64,000 bases of DNA from Siphonodentalium dalli (lineage: Eukaryota; Mollusca; Scaphopoda; Gadilida; Siphonodentaliidae): NCBI GenBank assembly GCA_032622095.1, contig CP136062.1, positions 6,634,001 through 6,698,000 on the forward strand, written 5' to 3'. The position numbers were made by a program, and so were the translations under genes. A model generated the notes under the pieces. The model made no database searches. It was not told where the DNA came from and was given only the letters and a program-made list of their open reading frames with translations. Shown in pieces: positions 22,394-34,298 of this stretch (position 1 is its first letter; the number at the start of each line of letters is the position of its first letter).

Positions 22394-22828
22394 CACGTAC
22401 ATGTATACTTATTTTTTTTTTTTTCCTATTTTTCCAGATTTTTCCGAGATGCTTCAGATCTACTGGTACATCCTGTTCATCACATGCACTATCTATCAGA
22501 AGTTCAATTCTGTGATCTGAGATCTCACATGTACTGGTTTCTGAATAAATTAGCAAATTTTGTCAGACAACTTCCTTGAACAGGTGTAAAATTCACATTC
22601 ACAAGCAGTGAATAAATGGAACTGTAAAGCCAATATGGTTTGTGTGACCCTGCGAGCTCGCATGATGGAAAGACAATATCTACAACAAGGACCAACGATT
22701 TTCAAGAATTTGCATCTTATAATACTAGAATGAAGTTTTGGGAAACTCAAGATTCTTTCCAAACTATTTGAGTTTTTCAAGAGTGCAATGGGGGAGAACC
22801 CATTTGTACACTGTATAGTGATTCTTGA
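22394..22828. other. No recognisable feature
   Basis: A T-rich run follows the MITE; nothing else recognised. Confidence 0.4.
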
Positions 22829-22836
22829 ATCTGTAG

Positions 22837-24521
22837 CAGGGATGGGGTAATTGTAATTTGTAATTGTAATTGATTGTAATTAATTACATTTTTTCAAGTA
22901 ATTGCATGTAATTGGTAATTGAGTTTATTCTCAATTACATGTAATTGCAATTGTAATTGGTTAGGATGTAATTGTAATTGTAATTAGGGTTTAATTTCAA
23001 TTACTTAAAAATCACAGGTACTTGTTTCTTCTCAAAGTTCTCTTTCATGATTCACCCAATGGTTTCTTCAAATGGTTTTTTTTTCCAAAATTTCAAAGTG
23101 TAAGACTGGTGACTGGCTATCACTATGTTGTCACAACACTGAGTTTTTATCCACTGTGTCTCAATGGTGAATTCTGTTGACACCTCCTGTTTGTTCGCTT
23201 AAGCTTTGGTTAACCTTTTAGTAGGCTTGTTTTGATAAATACAATGAGAAACCAACTTCAAATAATAGACAATATATCACTATAATATATCACTCTTATG
23301 ATAATGTTTCATTATCTCCATCTGATATGGTATATATGCTATGGTAGAAATTCATACCAACCATTGCTAATGCTATGAGCATGTTTACAAAAAATCTGGC
23401 AGCATTTTAATTTGCAGAAAGACACATCGTGTCCTATGAAAGCGAAGTGCAAACTTTGCCCAACTACAATATCCAGTTCCAAAAAAGTTACCTCCAATTT
23501 TGTGACACATCTGAAGGTAAGTTTCCATTTCTATGTATTAGCTTTGTTTAATTCCATTGACATATAACTTCCGTCATATGGTGGTATTGTTAATTTAATT
23601 TATTTTTGTAATTCTTTTTCACCATTTGTACCACGATTGTGGTTTATGTGAATAAACAATTTGATTTGAGTTGGTATATGCATTGTTTCTTGTGCCTTCT
23701 AATTTGCAACTGAATGACAAAGAGGGGACACATATCTGCTTCAGTAATCCCCCAATTAGCACTGTCTATTGGAGGCATTGTGTTACCAATAAGCTGGTGG
23801 CTACAAAGGCTAATTAAGATTATGACTAATTAACAATCAGAGTGTTGATTATCTTATTGTCCTTTACAATTGGCCTGACTGTGTGTCTGGCTTACTGAGA
23901 TAGTTTTATTCCCTTAATAATTAAATGATGGATACATGTGTGATACTAAAATACTCTATTATTTTCATTTTATAGCGAAAGCATCAAGATGTCTATGAAT
24001 CAACAGTCACACAGGCACCATCAGCAAGTGATCAACAACATACTAGGATCTATCAGTATGCAAAAACATCGGTCAAGAATGCGAAAGCATTGAAGATAGT
24101 TAGCAAAGTTCATAAATGTCTTATATCATTCCAATTTTTAGAAGATCAACCCCGACTACAAGCTGCCAATGCAACACGCTGGAATTGCCAGCTATAAATC
24201 ATGATTCGCTCAGTTCTACGAACACCTATACTGGACTCAGTACATTGGCTGCTCTGCACCAAGTGTGCTTCACCATGTATTTCATATTGCTTGTATTAAA
24301 TTTATGTTTTGTTATCAAATAAAGTTTATATAAATAAAAAGTGTTCCTACATAAATTATGTGCTGAAATGTAATTGTAATTGTAATTGAATTACATTTCA
24401 AAGTAATTGTAATTAATTACATTGTGAAATATATGTAATGGGAATTGTAATTGTAATTGAAAAATGTTGAAGTAATTGTAATTGTAATTAATTACATTCA
24501 CAAGTAATTGCCCCAAGCCTG
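22837..24521 (+). mobile_element. Internally deleted hAT transposon with intact 8-bp target duplication
   Basis: The left end CAGGGATGGGGTAATT and the right end, reading CAGGCTTGGGGCAATT on the minus strand, are hAT-like inverted termini. ATCTGTAG precedes the left end (22829-22836) and follows the right end (24522-24529), a perfect 8-bp duplication as hAT requires. Both subterminal regions are packed with TGTAATTG and AATTACA words. The interior codes a BED zinc finger and a short piece of hAT transposase, but the catalytic middle is absent, so the copy is non-autonomous. Confidence 0.93.
23418..24197 (+). pseudogene. Two-exon BED-finger ORF, remnant of hAT transposase
   Basis: Exon 1 (23418-23516) follows TTAATTTGCAG and is followed by GTAAGTTT. 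It reads KAKCKLCPTTISSSKKV and ends NFVTHLK: the Cys pair and first His of a BED finger. Exon 2 (23976-24197), after TTCATTTTATAG, begins RKHQDVYES and supplies the second His in phase 0, so the spliced frame is open across the junction. It ends with NATRWNCQL then TAA; hAT transposases commonly have a TRWNS word just before a KMIRS-type helix, and IMIRSVL follows the stop. The catalytic centre and the C-terminal dimerisation domain are missing. The upstream start is not identified; ATG 23436 is possible. The product would be a DNA-binding finger with a short tail, if expressed. Confidence 0.8.
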
Positions 24522-24529
24522 ATCTGTAG

Positions 24530-25249
24530 TCACTAAGGAATCCACTCCATGAAGCTGATGCAGATTTCTTTCTCCTGTGCAACAAATCTTAGCATGGCAT
24601 AGAACAATCTTATATACATGTATGTTTGGAAAGCGCCATACGTTACACGTGAAGGTGTATGTCTAACAGAAAGTGTACTGTTAACCAAAGAAGACACGAA
24701 GACTCCACCATGATGTAATTGCCTTCTGATTAATAAAATATTGGTGCCAACTATGTGAACATAATATTTTTAACTAAATCCAAATTCACCAACAACCATA
24801 ATATCACAGTGGGTTATTTTATTATTAGAATGACATGCCCGGTGGTGTCATTTTTAAAAGAAGGTGTACCTGGTAATTTCTTGCTATGTTTGTCCATATG
24901 CTCGCTACATATATTTGTATAACATTGTTTTGTCCTGTAAAACTACTGGTGGTGTATGGTGTCTTTTAAGTTTAAGCATATATGGAACTTATCCCAAGAC
25001 AAATAATATCACAAAAATTAAAAAAAATTCCAGTTTTGTGGTTAAGTATATGTGTTTTTAAATACAAATTTTGCGATTTCATTGATATTTAAGGCACAGT
25101 GTTAGGCAACACACATCTTATACAAATGTCGACATGATGGGGGAGGCTTGGGAGATGGTGTTCTATCATATCACAAATACAACCGCTCATGTATATTACT
25201 GGTGGAAAAGTTGACACTCCTGTAACAACGGAAGGACATTTGATAGGTC
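24530..25249. other. No recognisable feature
   Basis: AT-rich; no supported gene or repeat. Confidence 0.4.
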
Positions 25250-25470
25250 AAGCAGAGGACATGGGGGGGGGGGGGGGGTGTCCCCAACTCAGGTCAAATT
25301 TTTCAATAGTTGGGAATTGCATGTCTGACGGAACAGTAGGTTGCAATTGTTCTTGTAGTTTTATTTTCCAATAATGTATTAATGGGAATTTTTTTTTAGA
25401 ACAACATTTGTATATTTCCTACTTTTGATCAATTTGTTTTAATGAAATTGCTATCAGTTGGAAATTTATT
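25250..25470 (+). repeat. Dispersed repeat with a G16 tract
   Basis: A run of 16 G (25263-25278) is followed by CCCAACT, a GGGAATTGCATGTCTGAC word, and TTGTTCTTGTAGTTTTATTTTCC. The copy at 62600-62850 has the same order and also exactly 16 G. Non-coding. Confidence 0.7.
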
Positions 25471-25471
25471 G

Positions 25472-25525
25472 TCATGAATCTCTACTTTGGCTACGTGCCG
25501 TGTGTAGAAAAGAGTAGTTATTTGC
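25472..25525 (+). repeat. Fragment of the ATGAATCTCTACTC dispersed family
   Basis: TCATGAATCTCTACTTTGGCTA matches the head of copies at 48489, 50225 (reverse), 58755 and 59420 (reverse). Confidence 0.5.
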
Positions 25526-25697
25526 GACATGATCTAGGTCCCTCCCCTGTGGCCAGTCAAAAACTGCTTATTAATTTAAGAAAAAAATATTTTCCGACTT
25601 TAGACATCAGTTGGACATTTTCCAACCGTCGGGGGTGTCAGTTGGAATTTTCTCTTGCAAAGATTGAGGCCAGTCTAAATGATAGATATTCTAGCCA

Positions 25698-26221
25698 CGT
25701 CCCCGATCAAAAATCTTTCAATAACGCCATTACAATCGTGCGATAAACTGACAACCGGAATACAAACATGCATTATTATTGTTATGTATATTATCTCATA
25801 CCAAGCATGCACCCATATGCTTGTGACATACACAACGACAATAGTCTTAATTTGTTACTGGTACTTAGTTCAATCATTGCAGGTTCAAGTGTATTGTTAA
25901 CCTCAATTTAGGAGAGTATATATACAAATGACAAATATATACATGTTATATAAATATGCATGCAAATGTTATACTAATCACAATATTAATCATACAGTGT
26001 TTATGCTATCTCACACGCATGCGGCCAGGTTCTGACATTTTCAAGTTTTAAGTGTTAGTGTGGTCGGTGATAATCTAGAGGATTTAGAAATGGGAAGGCA
26101 TACACAGAGGTGCCCGAATATCAGTTGCCCTTTTAAAACCTGATTAGCAATATCACATGCGTGTGATCGAGCGAAATAAAATTTCCAAATAAACTATTTA
26201 CTGGACATCAAAGTTGAGTAT
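25698..26221 (+). repeat. Large direct repeat, copy 1 (~525 bp)
   Basis: Nearly the same sequence occurs at 29566-30091, including CCCCGATCAAAAATCTTTCA, GCATTATTATTGTTATGTAT and GGATTTAGAAATGGGAAGGC in the same order and orientation. Both copies carry the same unrecognised frames, so those are not evidence of genes. Confidence 0.85.
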
Positions 26222-26497
26222 AACAAATTGAGAATGTGTGCCTCATATTACATTCTCGAGTGAATTTAGACAACGGTTTCAGACATCGAATTCACCAATA
26301 TAATATGTATCAAAAGTGAGTGATTCTCATTTTGATGTGGAAAGTTAATTGAAAAGAGCAAGTAAATTAAATTAATATTTAGTTCTTGTACATGTATATA
26401 CATGTATCCATTTTGAGCCTCTTCAGAGTGGATAACGTTATACAAATGTTTACTATAAATTTTTCTGACCTACATGTACCACTAACTAAATTCCTTA
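26222..26497. other. No recognisable feature
   Basis: Short AT-rich stretch between the direct repeat and the inverted arm. Confidence 0.4.
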
Positions 26498-27088
26498 ACC
26501 ATGTGTTATGCCAGCTTTTGAAGTAATGACCACTTTTGAAGTAGTTCTCCACTTTTGAAGTAAAAAACGCCAGCTTTTGAAGTACCTCATCACTTTTGTA
26601 ATAAAATCGCCAGCTTTTGTTGTAAAGTGAGGTCTCCGCTTTCGAAGTAAAAAACGCCAGCTTTTGTAGTAAAAAAATCTAGGTCTCCACACCTGTAATC
26701 GAACATACGAGTGTGATGTGGTTTGAATAGCTTTCAGTCATACCAACAAGAAATCAGTCAATCGCCCATACACGTGTGACATGTACCAAAAGGCACTTAG
26801 TGAGTCCGGTTGCGTGACAAAAGAACACACACCGGTAATCGACCATACGAGTGTGACGTGGTTTGAATAGCCTCCAGTCATACCAACACAAGATAAATCA
26901 GTCAATCGCATATACACGTGTGACGTGTACCAAAAGGCACTTAGTGAGTCCGGTTCCGTGACAAAACAATCCACACCGGTAATCGACCACATGCATGTGA
27001 TGTGGTTCGAATAACCTTCAGTCATACCAACACAAGATAATTTACAGCGTCATCGCCCATACAACTGTGACGTGTTCCAAAAGGCATT
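26498..27088 (-). repeat. Inverted repeat, left arm: CAGCTTTTGAAGTA minisatellite plus decayed zinc-finger units
   Basis: 26515-26690 holds six to eight variants of CCAGCTTTTGAAGTA. 26700-27088 holds ~144-bp units with CACGTGTGACGTGTACCAAA and ACCGGTAATCGACCATACGA. The whole arm recurs as reverse complement at 28416-29092. Confidence 0.85.
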
Positions 27089-27275
27089 AGTGGGTCCGTT
27101 TCCCTGCCTAAGCTTATTAACACACATAGGTGACCAATCATACGAGTATATACGATTGTTCACAGTCAGCCTGACAACCCACATCATTGAATGCCCTTAC
27201 ACGTGCGACCTTTGTCAGAAGAAGTTTGATGTGACATTGAGTGAGACAAGACGTTTTGTCAGTCCAGTAACATGA
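26760..27275 (+). pseudogene. Decayed tandem C2H2 zinc-finger coding units
   Basis: Forward frames read YTCDMYQKALSESGCVTK (about 26769) and YTCDVYQKALSESGSVTK (about 26913), and a neighbouring frame reads KRTHTGNRPYECDVV (26819-26863), which is the C2H2 linker and start of the next finger. At about 27200 another frame reads ECPYTCDLCQKKF. The layout PYxCDxCQKAL...THTGxRPYECDV is that of C2H2 arrays. Each unit has lost a Cys (CDMY or CDVY for CDxC), His residues and reading frame, and TGA codons interrupt the fingers. Units were then amplified as DNA repeats. The parent gene is not identifiable. Confidence 0.65.
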
Positions 27276-28415
27276 CAACATATATAGTTCATCGAAATTA
27301 GGCGATGTAGTAGTTCCAACGGAACATAGTTGGTATATTTGGCCTCACTTTTAATTGCATATTCATACCCTCGAAATTAGGTGATCCGTCGACGCTTTAG
27401 GGACAGCAGAAAATGTTCGGTTTATTGGTTTCGTCTCTGGAAGGCGACATTAACAACAAATTTCGATCATTGAAATTATGTCACATAACCGAAGTATTAG
27501 AACTACGTCAAACGTGGCCAGCTATAAAACACGGGGTCCAGTAATGTGTTGTGTGGAAACCGTTGGGTTCACATATCCTCTGATGATTGAGTATATAAAA
27601 TAACGGAGTCGATGGCGCTATACAGGGAAAGTTAAACTTTCAAATCTCAATGTTCTTGATGCCAAAGGTTCAGTCTCCTTTCAAAATTTATTCAACACAA
27701 TATACGAATACAAATAATTTTATTGTCAATTTTCAGTCACAGCAATATATAATGAAACGCATAACAAAATTAAGAATGAATGGAACGATGTTGTTGATAT
27801 AGTTAAATAATAATTAGTCAACTTTATCCTTAACCTCCCCTTAGACGCTATATTTCTTGAATAGTTATGTATAATATTGTATAGCTTGATCCCTTATCGC
27901 CTCTCATCTACATCAACAATTCTGCTATCTAAATCTTTTTTGTTTATTATGGTCAATAAATTAAATCAATATTCTATCACGAAGACAATATATGATGGTA
28001 TACATATTTACTGTTGCTATGTTGCACCTATCAAATGGGGTCAGACTAAGTGTTATATACAGGGAAGGTTGAGGTGTCTCGTTGACTGATAACTTAACAT
28101 AAAAACAATGATAAATTATGTTGAGATATCTGAGAACACAGCAAAACGCACATACCAAAACACAATATATGTAGGTACATATTCTAGTTGGTAGTCTATA
28201 TTGTTAATGGTCACTGATCCGAGATATTGCATGCACTTATATTTCAGCAATTAGTTTAAATCTTGAAGTGTGTAGTTTATAAAGAAAGTCTTATAATTTT
28301 AGTAATATACCAGATCTCTAAATCTACCAGCCATGCAAATTCGTCCACTGATTTACGTGTACTGAAGGCCAAAATGAAATAAATCAAGTTCACAGTTCAC
28401 CCAGAAACATTCCTC
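27276..28415. other. Spacer of the large inverted repeat; nothing recognised
   Basis: Unique-looking AT-rich sequence; short frames only. Confidence 0.4.
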
Positions 28416-29092
28416 AAGCCTTTTGGTACACGTCACACGTGTATGGACGATTGACTGTGTGATTTGTCTTGTGATAGTTTAACTGAAAGCTATTCAAACC
28501 TCGTTACACTCGTATGGTCGATTACCGGTGTAGATTATTTTGTCACGGAGCGGACTCATTAAGTACCTTTTGGTACACGTCACACGTGTATGGACGATTG
28601 ACTGTGTGATAGTTTAAATGAAAGCTATTCAAACCACGTCACACTCGTAAGGTCGATTACCGGTGTGTATTCTTTTGTCACGCAACCGGACTCACTAAGT
28701 GCCTTTTGGTACACGTCACATGTGTATGGGCGATTGACTGTGTGATTTATCTTGTGTTGGTATGCCTGAAAGCTATTCAAACCACATCACACTCGTATGG
28801 GCGATAGCGACAATGTATTGTCGGGTTGACTTTGTCATGAAAATCGTTCAGCGCCCGTCAAAATGTATTGAGTCAGTTTACTTCAAAAGCTGTAATTTTG
28901 TTATTACAAAAGTGGAGACCTACAAAAGCTGGCGTGTTTTACTTCAAAAGCGGAGACCTCACTTTACTACAAAAGCTGGCGATTTTATTACAAAAGTGGT
29001 GAGGTACTTCAAAAGCTGGCGTTTTTTACTTCAAAAGTGGAGACCTACTTCCAAAAGTGGTCAGTTACTTCAAAAGCTGGCGTAACAACCAT
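28416..29092 (+). repeat. Inverted repeat, right arm
   Basis: TTTTGGTACACGTCACACGT repeats at about 28424, 28568 and 28707, then AAAGCTGGCG and ACTTCAAAAG units fill 28880-29085. This is the reverse complement of 26498-27088 in mirrored order. Minus-strand translation gives the same zinc-finger relics. Confidence 0.85.
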
Positions 29093-29563
29093 GACAACAA
29101 AAAGCAATTATTAATAGGTTCAATTAGATTATCAAAGAAAGAATATACGCCACTGAAGTATTCCAGTCAATCCCCCTTGCAGGTAGATGTTATATGTTAT
29201 GCACATCAATTTGAAAGCATGCGATATTTTAAAGGAGACAAGTTTTGTAATACAGCCTTACGGTTTTGACATACAAATATTGTTAGTAAAATGCTTAAAT
29301 TTTCCATTTTGTGTTGTTAAATATATGTATCGTGGTTCGGATATATCGATATTCCGGAAGATTCGTCCATATAGTTTAACGACCTTGATCAACGCATCTT
29401 GCATATTGATCGGACAGTCCTTTATTGATGCAGTAGCGCAGTGTAAAATGATAAGTGCCGGAACGAATTGTAAAAACAGTTTTAAAAAATACAGCTTTAC
29501 GGTTGTGACATAGCCAGTAATTGGGTACCGTTACAGTATTCTCGACGCTACCTGGTATGACCG
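29087..29563 (+). repeat. Local duplication X, copy 1
   Basis: ACCATGACAACAAAAAGCAA through GTACCGTTACAGTATTCTCG recurs at 30131-30545 with small deletions. Frames across it are short. Confidence 0.8.
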
Positions 29564-29565
29564 AG

Positions 29566-30091
29566 ACCCCGATCAAAAATCTTTCAATCACCCCATTACA
29601 CTCGTGCGATAAAACTGACAACCGGAATACAAACATGCATTATTATTGTTATGTATATTATCTCGTACCAAGCGTGCGCCCATATGCTTGTGACATACAC
29701 AACGACAATAGTCTTAGTTTGTTACTGGCACTTAGTTCAATCGTGGCAAGTTCTTAATTTCACAATAAGTTTATTGTTAACCTCCATTTAGGAGAGCATA
29801 TATACAGATGACAAATATATACATGTTATATAAATATGTATGCAAATGTTATACTAATCACACTATTAATCATACAGTGTTATATCATGTCACAAGCATG
29901 CGGCCAGGTTCTGGCATTTGTATGTGTTAGTGAAGTCGGTGATAATCTAGAGGATTTAGAAATGGGAAGGCATACACAGAGGTGTCCGAATATCAGTTGC
30001 CATTTTAAAACCTGATTAGCAATATCACATGCGTGTGATCGAACGAAATAAAATTTCCAAATAAACTATTTACTGGACATCAAAGTTCAGT
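29566..30091 (+). repeat. Large direct repeat, copy 2
   Basis: Matches 25698-26221 closely. Lies between the two X copies, so 25.7-30.5 kb was built by several rounds of duplication. Confidence 0.85.
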
Positions 30092-30130
30092 ATTTCTGAC
30101 CTACACGTACCAATATCTAAAATTCCCGAA

Positions 30131-30545
30131 CCATGACAACAAAAAGCAATTATTAATAGGTTCAATTAGATTATCAAAGAAAAAATATACGCCACTGAAG
30201 GATTCCAGTCAATCCCCCTTCCAGGTAGATGTTATATGTTATGCATAGCAATTTGAAAGAATGCGATATTTTAAAGGAAACAATTTTTGTAACACAGCCT
30301 TACTACCATTTTCTGTTGTTAAATCTATGTATCATGGTTGTATGGATATGTCGATATTCCGGAAGATTCGTCCATATAGTTTAACGACCTTGATCAACGC
30401 AATGAACGCATATTGCATATAGATCTGACAGTCCTTTATTGAGGCAGTAGCGCAGTGTAAATTTTTTTTTTAAATATACAGCCTTACGGTTGTGGCATAG
30501 CCAGTAAATGGGTACCGTTACAGTATTCTCGACGCTACCTGACAT
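30131..30545 (+). repeat. Local duplication X, copy 2
   Basis: Matches 29087-29563; begins with the same ACCATGACAACAAAAAGCAA. Confidence 0.8.
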
Positions 30546-32405
30546 GCCCGAGTATTTAGTGTCGATTAAATTTTGTGAGATATGACAATTATCCCAAGAA
30601 ATATTGTCACTATAAAATGCTTAAATTTTCCATTCGTGTGGTTAAATCTATGAGTTTCCAACTTGAAATTTCCCGCTTCCATTGAACCACTCACATTTCT
30701 GTCATAGATGTAGAGGGAATCATATAGCATAATTATATCAGTTCAGTGTGAGATAAACACAGAACCGCATATGTGTGTTACCTGTCAAGTGGGCAATGAC
30801 ATAGTCGTGATATGGCCTAGCGGCTGAAACGACGTTAAACCCTCAATCAAACAAAGTTACCTGTCAATAGGTTATGAGATGCATGCGATTTTGTGTATAA
30901 TTATCTTTCGTACCAAGCGTGCGGTATTGAATTAGTGGCAGGTGCGTCCGTATGCTTGCGACATGCAATGTGATAACGGTCCACAAATCTGTTAATTGCT
31001 CCTATTAATTCATGGCTATTTCTTAATTTCACAGTGCGTTTCAGAGTTGTTGATATTCCCGGAAGTTTGTCCGTATGCATGCTTGCTACATGTAACAGAG
31101 TGTTCCACCAAATACACGTAACAGGGGTACGCGCCGTTCTGCTAAGTACGCTCACCCAACTACTCTTGTGGATCTAAATAAGCATACATGTATGCTTCTA
31201 TGTCCACCCTGTACTCTTATAATTAAATGCTTAATTGTGTTTTTAATTTGCTGCCTAATATAGTGTGTATTTGTGTCCGTATGTTTATTTAAACTGTGGG
31301 ATTGTCAGGCAGACTATATATACTAAAGGCCAATCGGAATGGATTATTTATTCAGATCAAGAAATGATGTTGCTGTTTGGTAAAACCTATTTTCGACAAA
31401 ACATTTCTGAATTTGGGACATTTATATGATTGACATAATAGAGCTTTCCATGCTGACTTTATGCTATTTTGGGAATTGCTACCGTGTCGCTACGTATACT
31501 CGTATCGACATTGGCAGAATTATCCACCCTGTACTCTTACTCCGCACTGCATGTATGCTTATTTAGACCCCGCGAGGGTACCTCCAATTTATGCACAGAA
31601 GCATTGGCAGCTCAGATTTGAATCATGCGCTGAAAGTGCTGGGATAAATTGATATTCCGTGACTATATGTACGATTACGAATATATCAATCCAAGTTGTA
31701 ACATGGTATTTTAGTTTGATGACACAGACATTTCTCCGAGTGGTCTAGCACGTGTAGTACCCTGTACGTAACATCCTATACTTATTGTAATATTGAACGT
31801 AATGATCAACTTGGTGGTTGCTCCATTACGTGTCACGTACGATCATATTATTTAATATGGGCCATGGCAATAGCATAACATAATTTATCATGTCACCTGG
31901 TTGGATCGACCAATGAGAACGCCCCGTTGGTAGAGGCATATCAGGAGACATCGGGTCGTCATCTTTGTAGCCCGTCCCATATGGAATCCATATCCCCCCT
32001 CAGGGTTCCCATATGGGGTCGATGTCCGCCATTTTGTTTTTCATGGAACTCTGCCGCCTCGGGTATATTTTCGGTGTATTTTGAGCCAAGAAAAGGGATA
32101 TCAGTCGGAAATCAAGTTCTGTTAATTTAAACACATAGCACCATATACCAAAACCTGCATGTGATATATTTGAGAAATTTTAAACACTCATAAATTAACT
32201 ATCAAACTCAAGTTTTTTGTTCTGCTTCTGGTGATTAGCCATTGACTCAATGCGTTGACGTTCAACGCCCGTGACGCGTCACTGTGACGTTACATAAGTT
32301 AATAGCCATAGACAACAAATTTACTTACTGGCAGGTAATGAACTTTGTATAAGTAATTCAAATTCTCACACGGAAAACATGATATGAGGGTGACATGATA
32401 AAATC
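30546..32405. other. Mostly unrecognised; possible SINE-like tail at 30775-30860
   Basis: ATATGGCCTAGCGGCTGAAA followed by CGACGTTAAACCCTCAATC resembles tails I recall from invertebrate SINEs. No pol III boxes are clear here. No other feature supported. Confidence 0.3.
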
Positions 32406-32543
32406 GTTACAGGGCGCGTTGTTGCCGGCTACGGTGACATATGAGGCTCAGCGAGATTAATATCGGGCTCGGCTAGTGCCTCGCCCGATATTAATCTCAC
32501 TTCGCCTCATATGGCACCGTATCCGACAACAACTCGCCCGGTA
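32406..32543. repeat. Long hairpin (about 60-bp arms)
   Basis: GTTACAGGGCGCGTTGTTG...GATTAATATCGGGC is followed after about 14 nt by GCCCGATATTAATCTC...CGCCCGGTAAC, an imperfect reverse complement over about 60 bp. Structure resembles a foldback element; no target duplication was confirmed. Confidence 0.8.
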
Positions 32544-32548
32544 ACTTA

Positions 32549-33280
32549 TAGTATGGACCCAGTCTTTTGAAATTCATTTAGAAACACGTCTCATACTGTA
32601 CAGTTCTTTAAAAGTATTTAGCCACATATAGAGTGAATCAAATCGAGCAGGCCAATTTTGTCCTGCCTTACCCCACACATGCCCTACCGGTGCATGTACC
32701 TCAAAATGTGCATTTGTGGTCACCAATGTCTGAGAATGGCCTCTATCTGGGTAAATTATGGCCAAACTTAGTTCACTATGATGAGATACAATAAATAAAA
32801 TCAAAACAGGGGTTTGGATACTGATACAGTTTTATTAGGGGGCTGAAAACATGAATTTTCACAGATTTGGGAGACAACACATGTAGACCTGCCCTACCGT
32901 TTACATTATGGGACAAGGCAGTAATATAACTTAATGTATGGACCCATTCTTTCGATACTCGTTGAGAACCACATATCATTCAGTTCAATAGATGTATTTA
33001 GCTACATATTGCGTGAATAAAATCGAGTAGGCCAAGTTTCTCCTGCCTTACCCCGCACCTGTCCTACTTCAAAATATGCATTTTGGGTCATCAATTTCTG
33101 AGAATGATCTTTATCTGGGTCAATTGTCGACAAACTGAGTTCAATATGATGAGATACAATGAATAAAATCAAAACAGGGGTTTGGGGGCAATAGCATAAC
33201 ATAATTTATTGACACAGTCTTTGGAATGTATGCTATACTATTAGTATATTCTTGAAAACATTAATTTTCACAGATTTGGG
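32549..33280 (+). repeat. Tandem duplication (~365 bp) of the 9681-9935 repeat family
   Basis: Two copies each start with ATGGACCCA(G/T)TCTTT (about 32553 and 32938), pass through GATGAGATACAAT and AAAATCAAAACAGGGGTTT, and end near TTTTCACAGATTTGGGAG. Confidence 0.8.
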
Positions 33281-33411
33281 AGTCTAGTCAGTGATTATCC
33301 TTAAATCAGTGGACCTCTCAGGCATGAATGGCTTTCGCTTTCGATTTTTAGTAAGAAATAACAGTTACTCAATTTCCCCAATAATATTCTAATAGTATAC
33401 AATAATTATCA

Positions 33412-33660
33412 TAATTTGAATGCATTATTAACCGTAAAACACGCTTTGTGTGAGCCGAGAATTTGTTTTATATACATTATATGGCACGTAGATAGTGAGC
33501 GATAACCAAACACTCAAGACCATGGCGATTGTTGTGATTGAAAGTGATTCATAGCGACGCATTTAACACCAACATATTGAGAGGTGGAGATTAGCAATGG
33601 CTATACCGGTATGTTGTAAACAACTTGGTGCCATTTCTAACAACAATCAATTTGTGGGGG
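33412..33660 (+). repeat. Direct repeat Y, copy 1 (~250 bp)
   Basis: Contains GCATTATTAACCG, ATGTTGTAAACAACTTGG and CCATTTCTAAC, which recur in order at 34052-34298. Confidence 0.7.
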
Positions 33661-34051
33661 CCTACTCCGTGTTGAGTGTTTTGCTGTAAGTTATCACATA
33701 CATTGTACATGTACTATTTACGTACTTGTAATGTTTTTTGCACAACATAAAATTTGTTTACATAACACAAGTATATATAATATACATGTAGCAATCCTTC
33801 CCATGAGACGGGAGCGATTGCTCTCGCACCCGTGTGCACTCGCAATTTTTCACTCGTCCAGCTTGTCAAAATGTTGATGGTCACTGTAACCGTTGAATCA
33901 ATATTGAACTATTTGATGACATATTTAGATCCTTTCCCATCTCAGATAATTTATGGGCATGTGAAAGTGTAACTGGCCATAGGTCTATCTATCCCACATT
34001 GGCATTTTGTTTGAGAAAAACCCATGTTACAATTATATTACGGGTGCAATT
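33661..34051. other. No recognisable feature
   Basis: Nothing supported between the two Y copies. Confidence 0.4.
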
Positions 34052-34298
34052 ACACCGGTCTTTTGAATTGCATTATTATCTCCAAAACACACTTTGCATG
34101 AGTTGTTTGTTTACATACAGCACATAAATAGTGAGCAATAAGCAAAACACTCAACATTGTGGCAATTCTTTAAGGGAGGGAATCATGGTGACCCATTCAA
34201 CACATAAATCTTGAGAGGTGAAAATTAGAAATAGCTATACTGGAATGTTGTAAACAACTTGGTTGCATTTCTAACTAAATTTCAATTAGTGTGGGTCT
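34052..34298 (+). repeat. Direct repeat Y, copy 2
   Basis: Diverged copy of 33412-33660, 640 bp downstream, same orientation. Confidence 0.7.
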
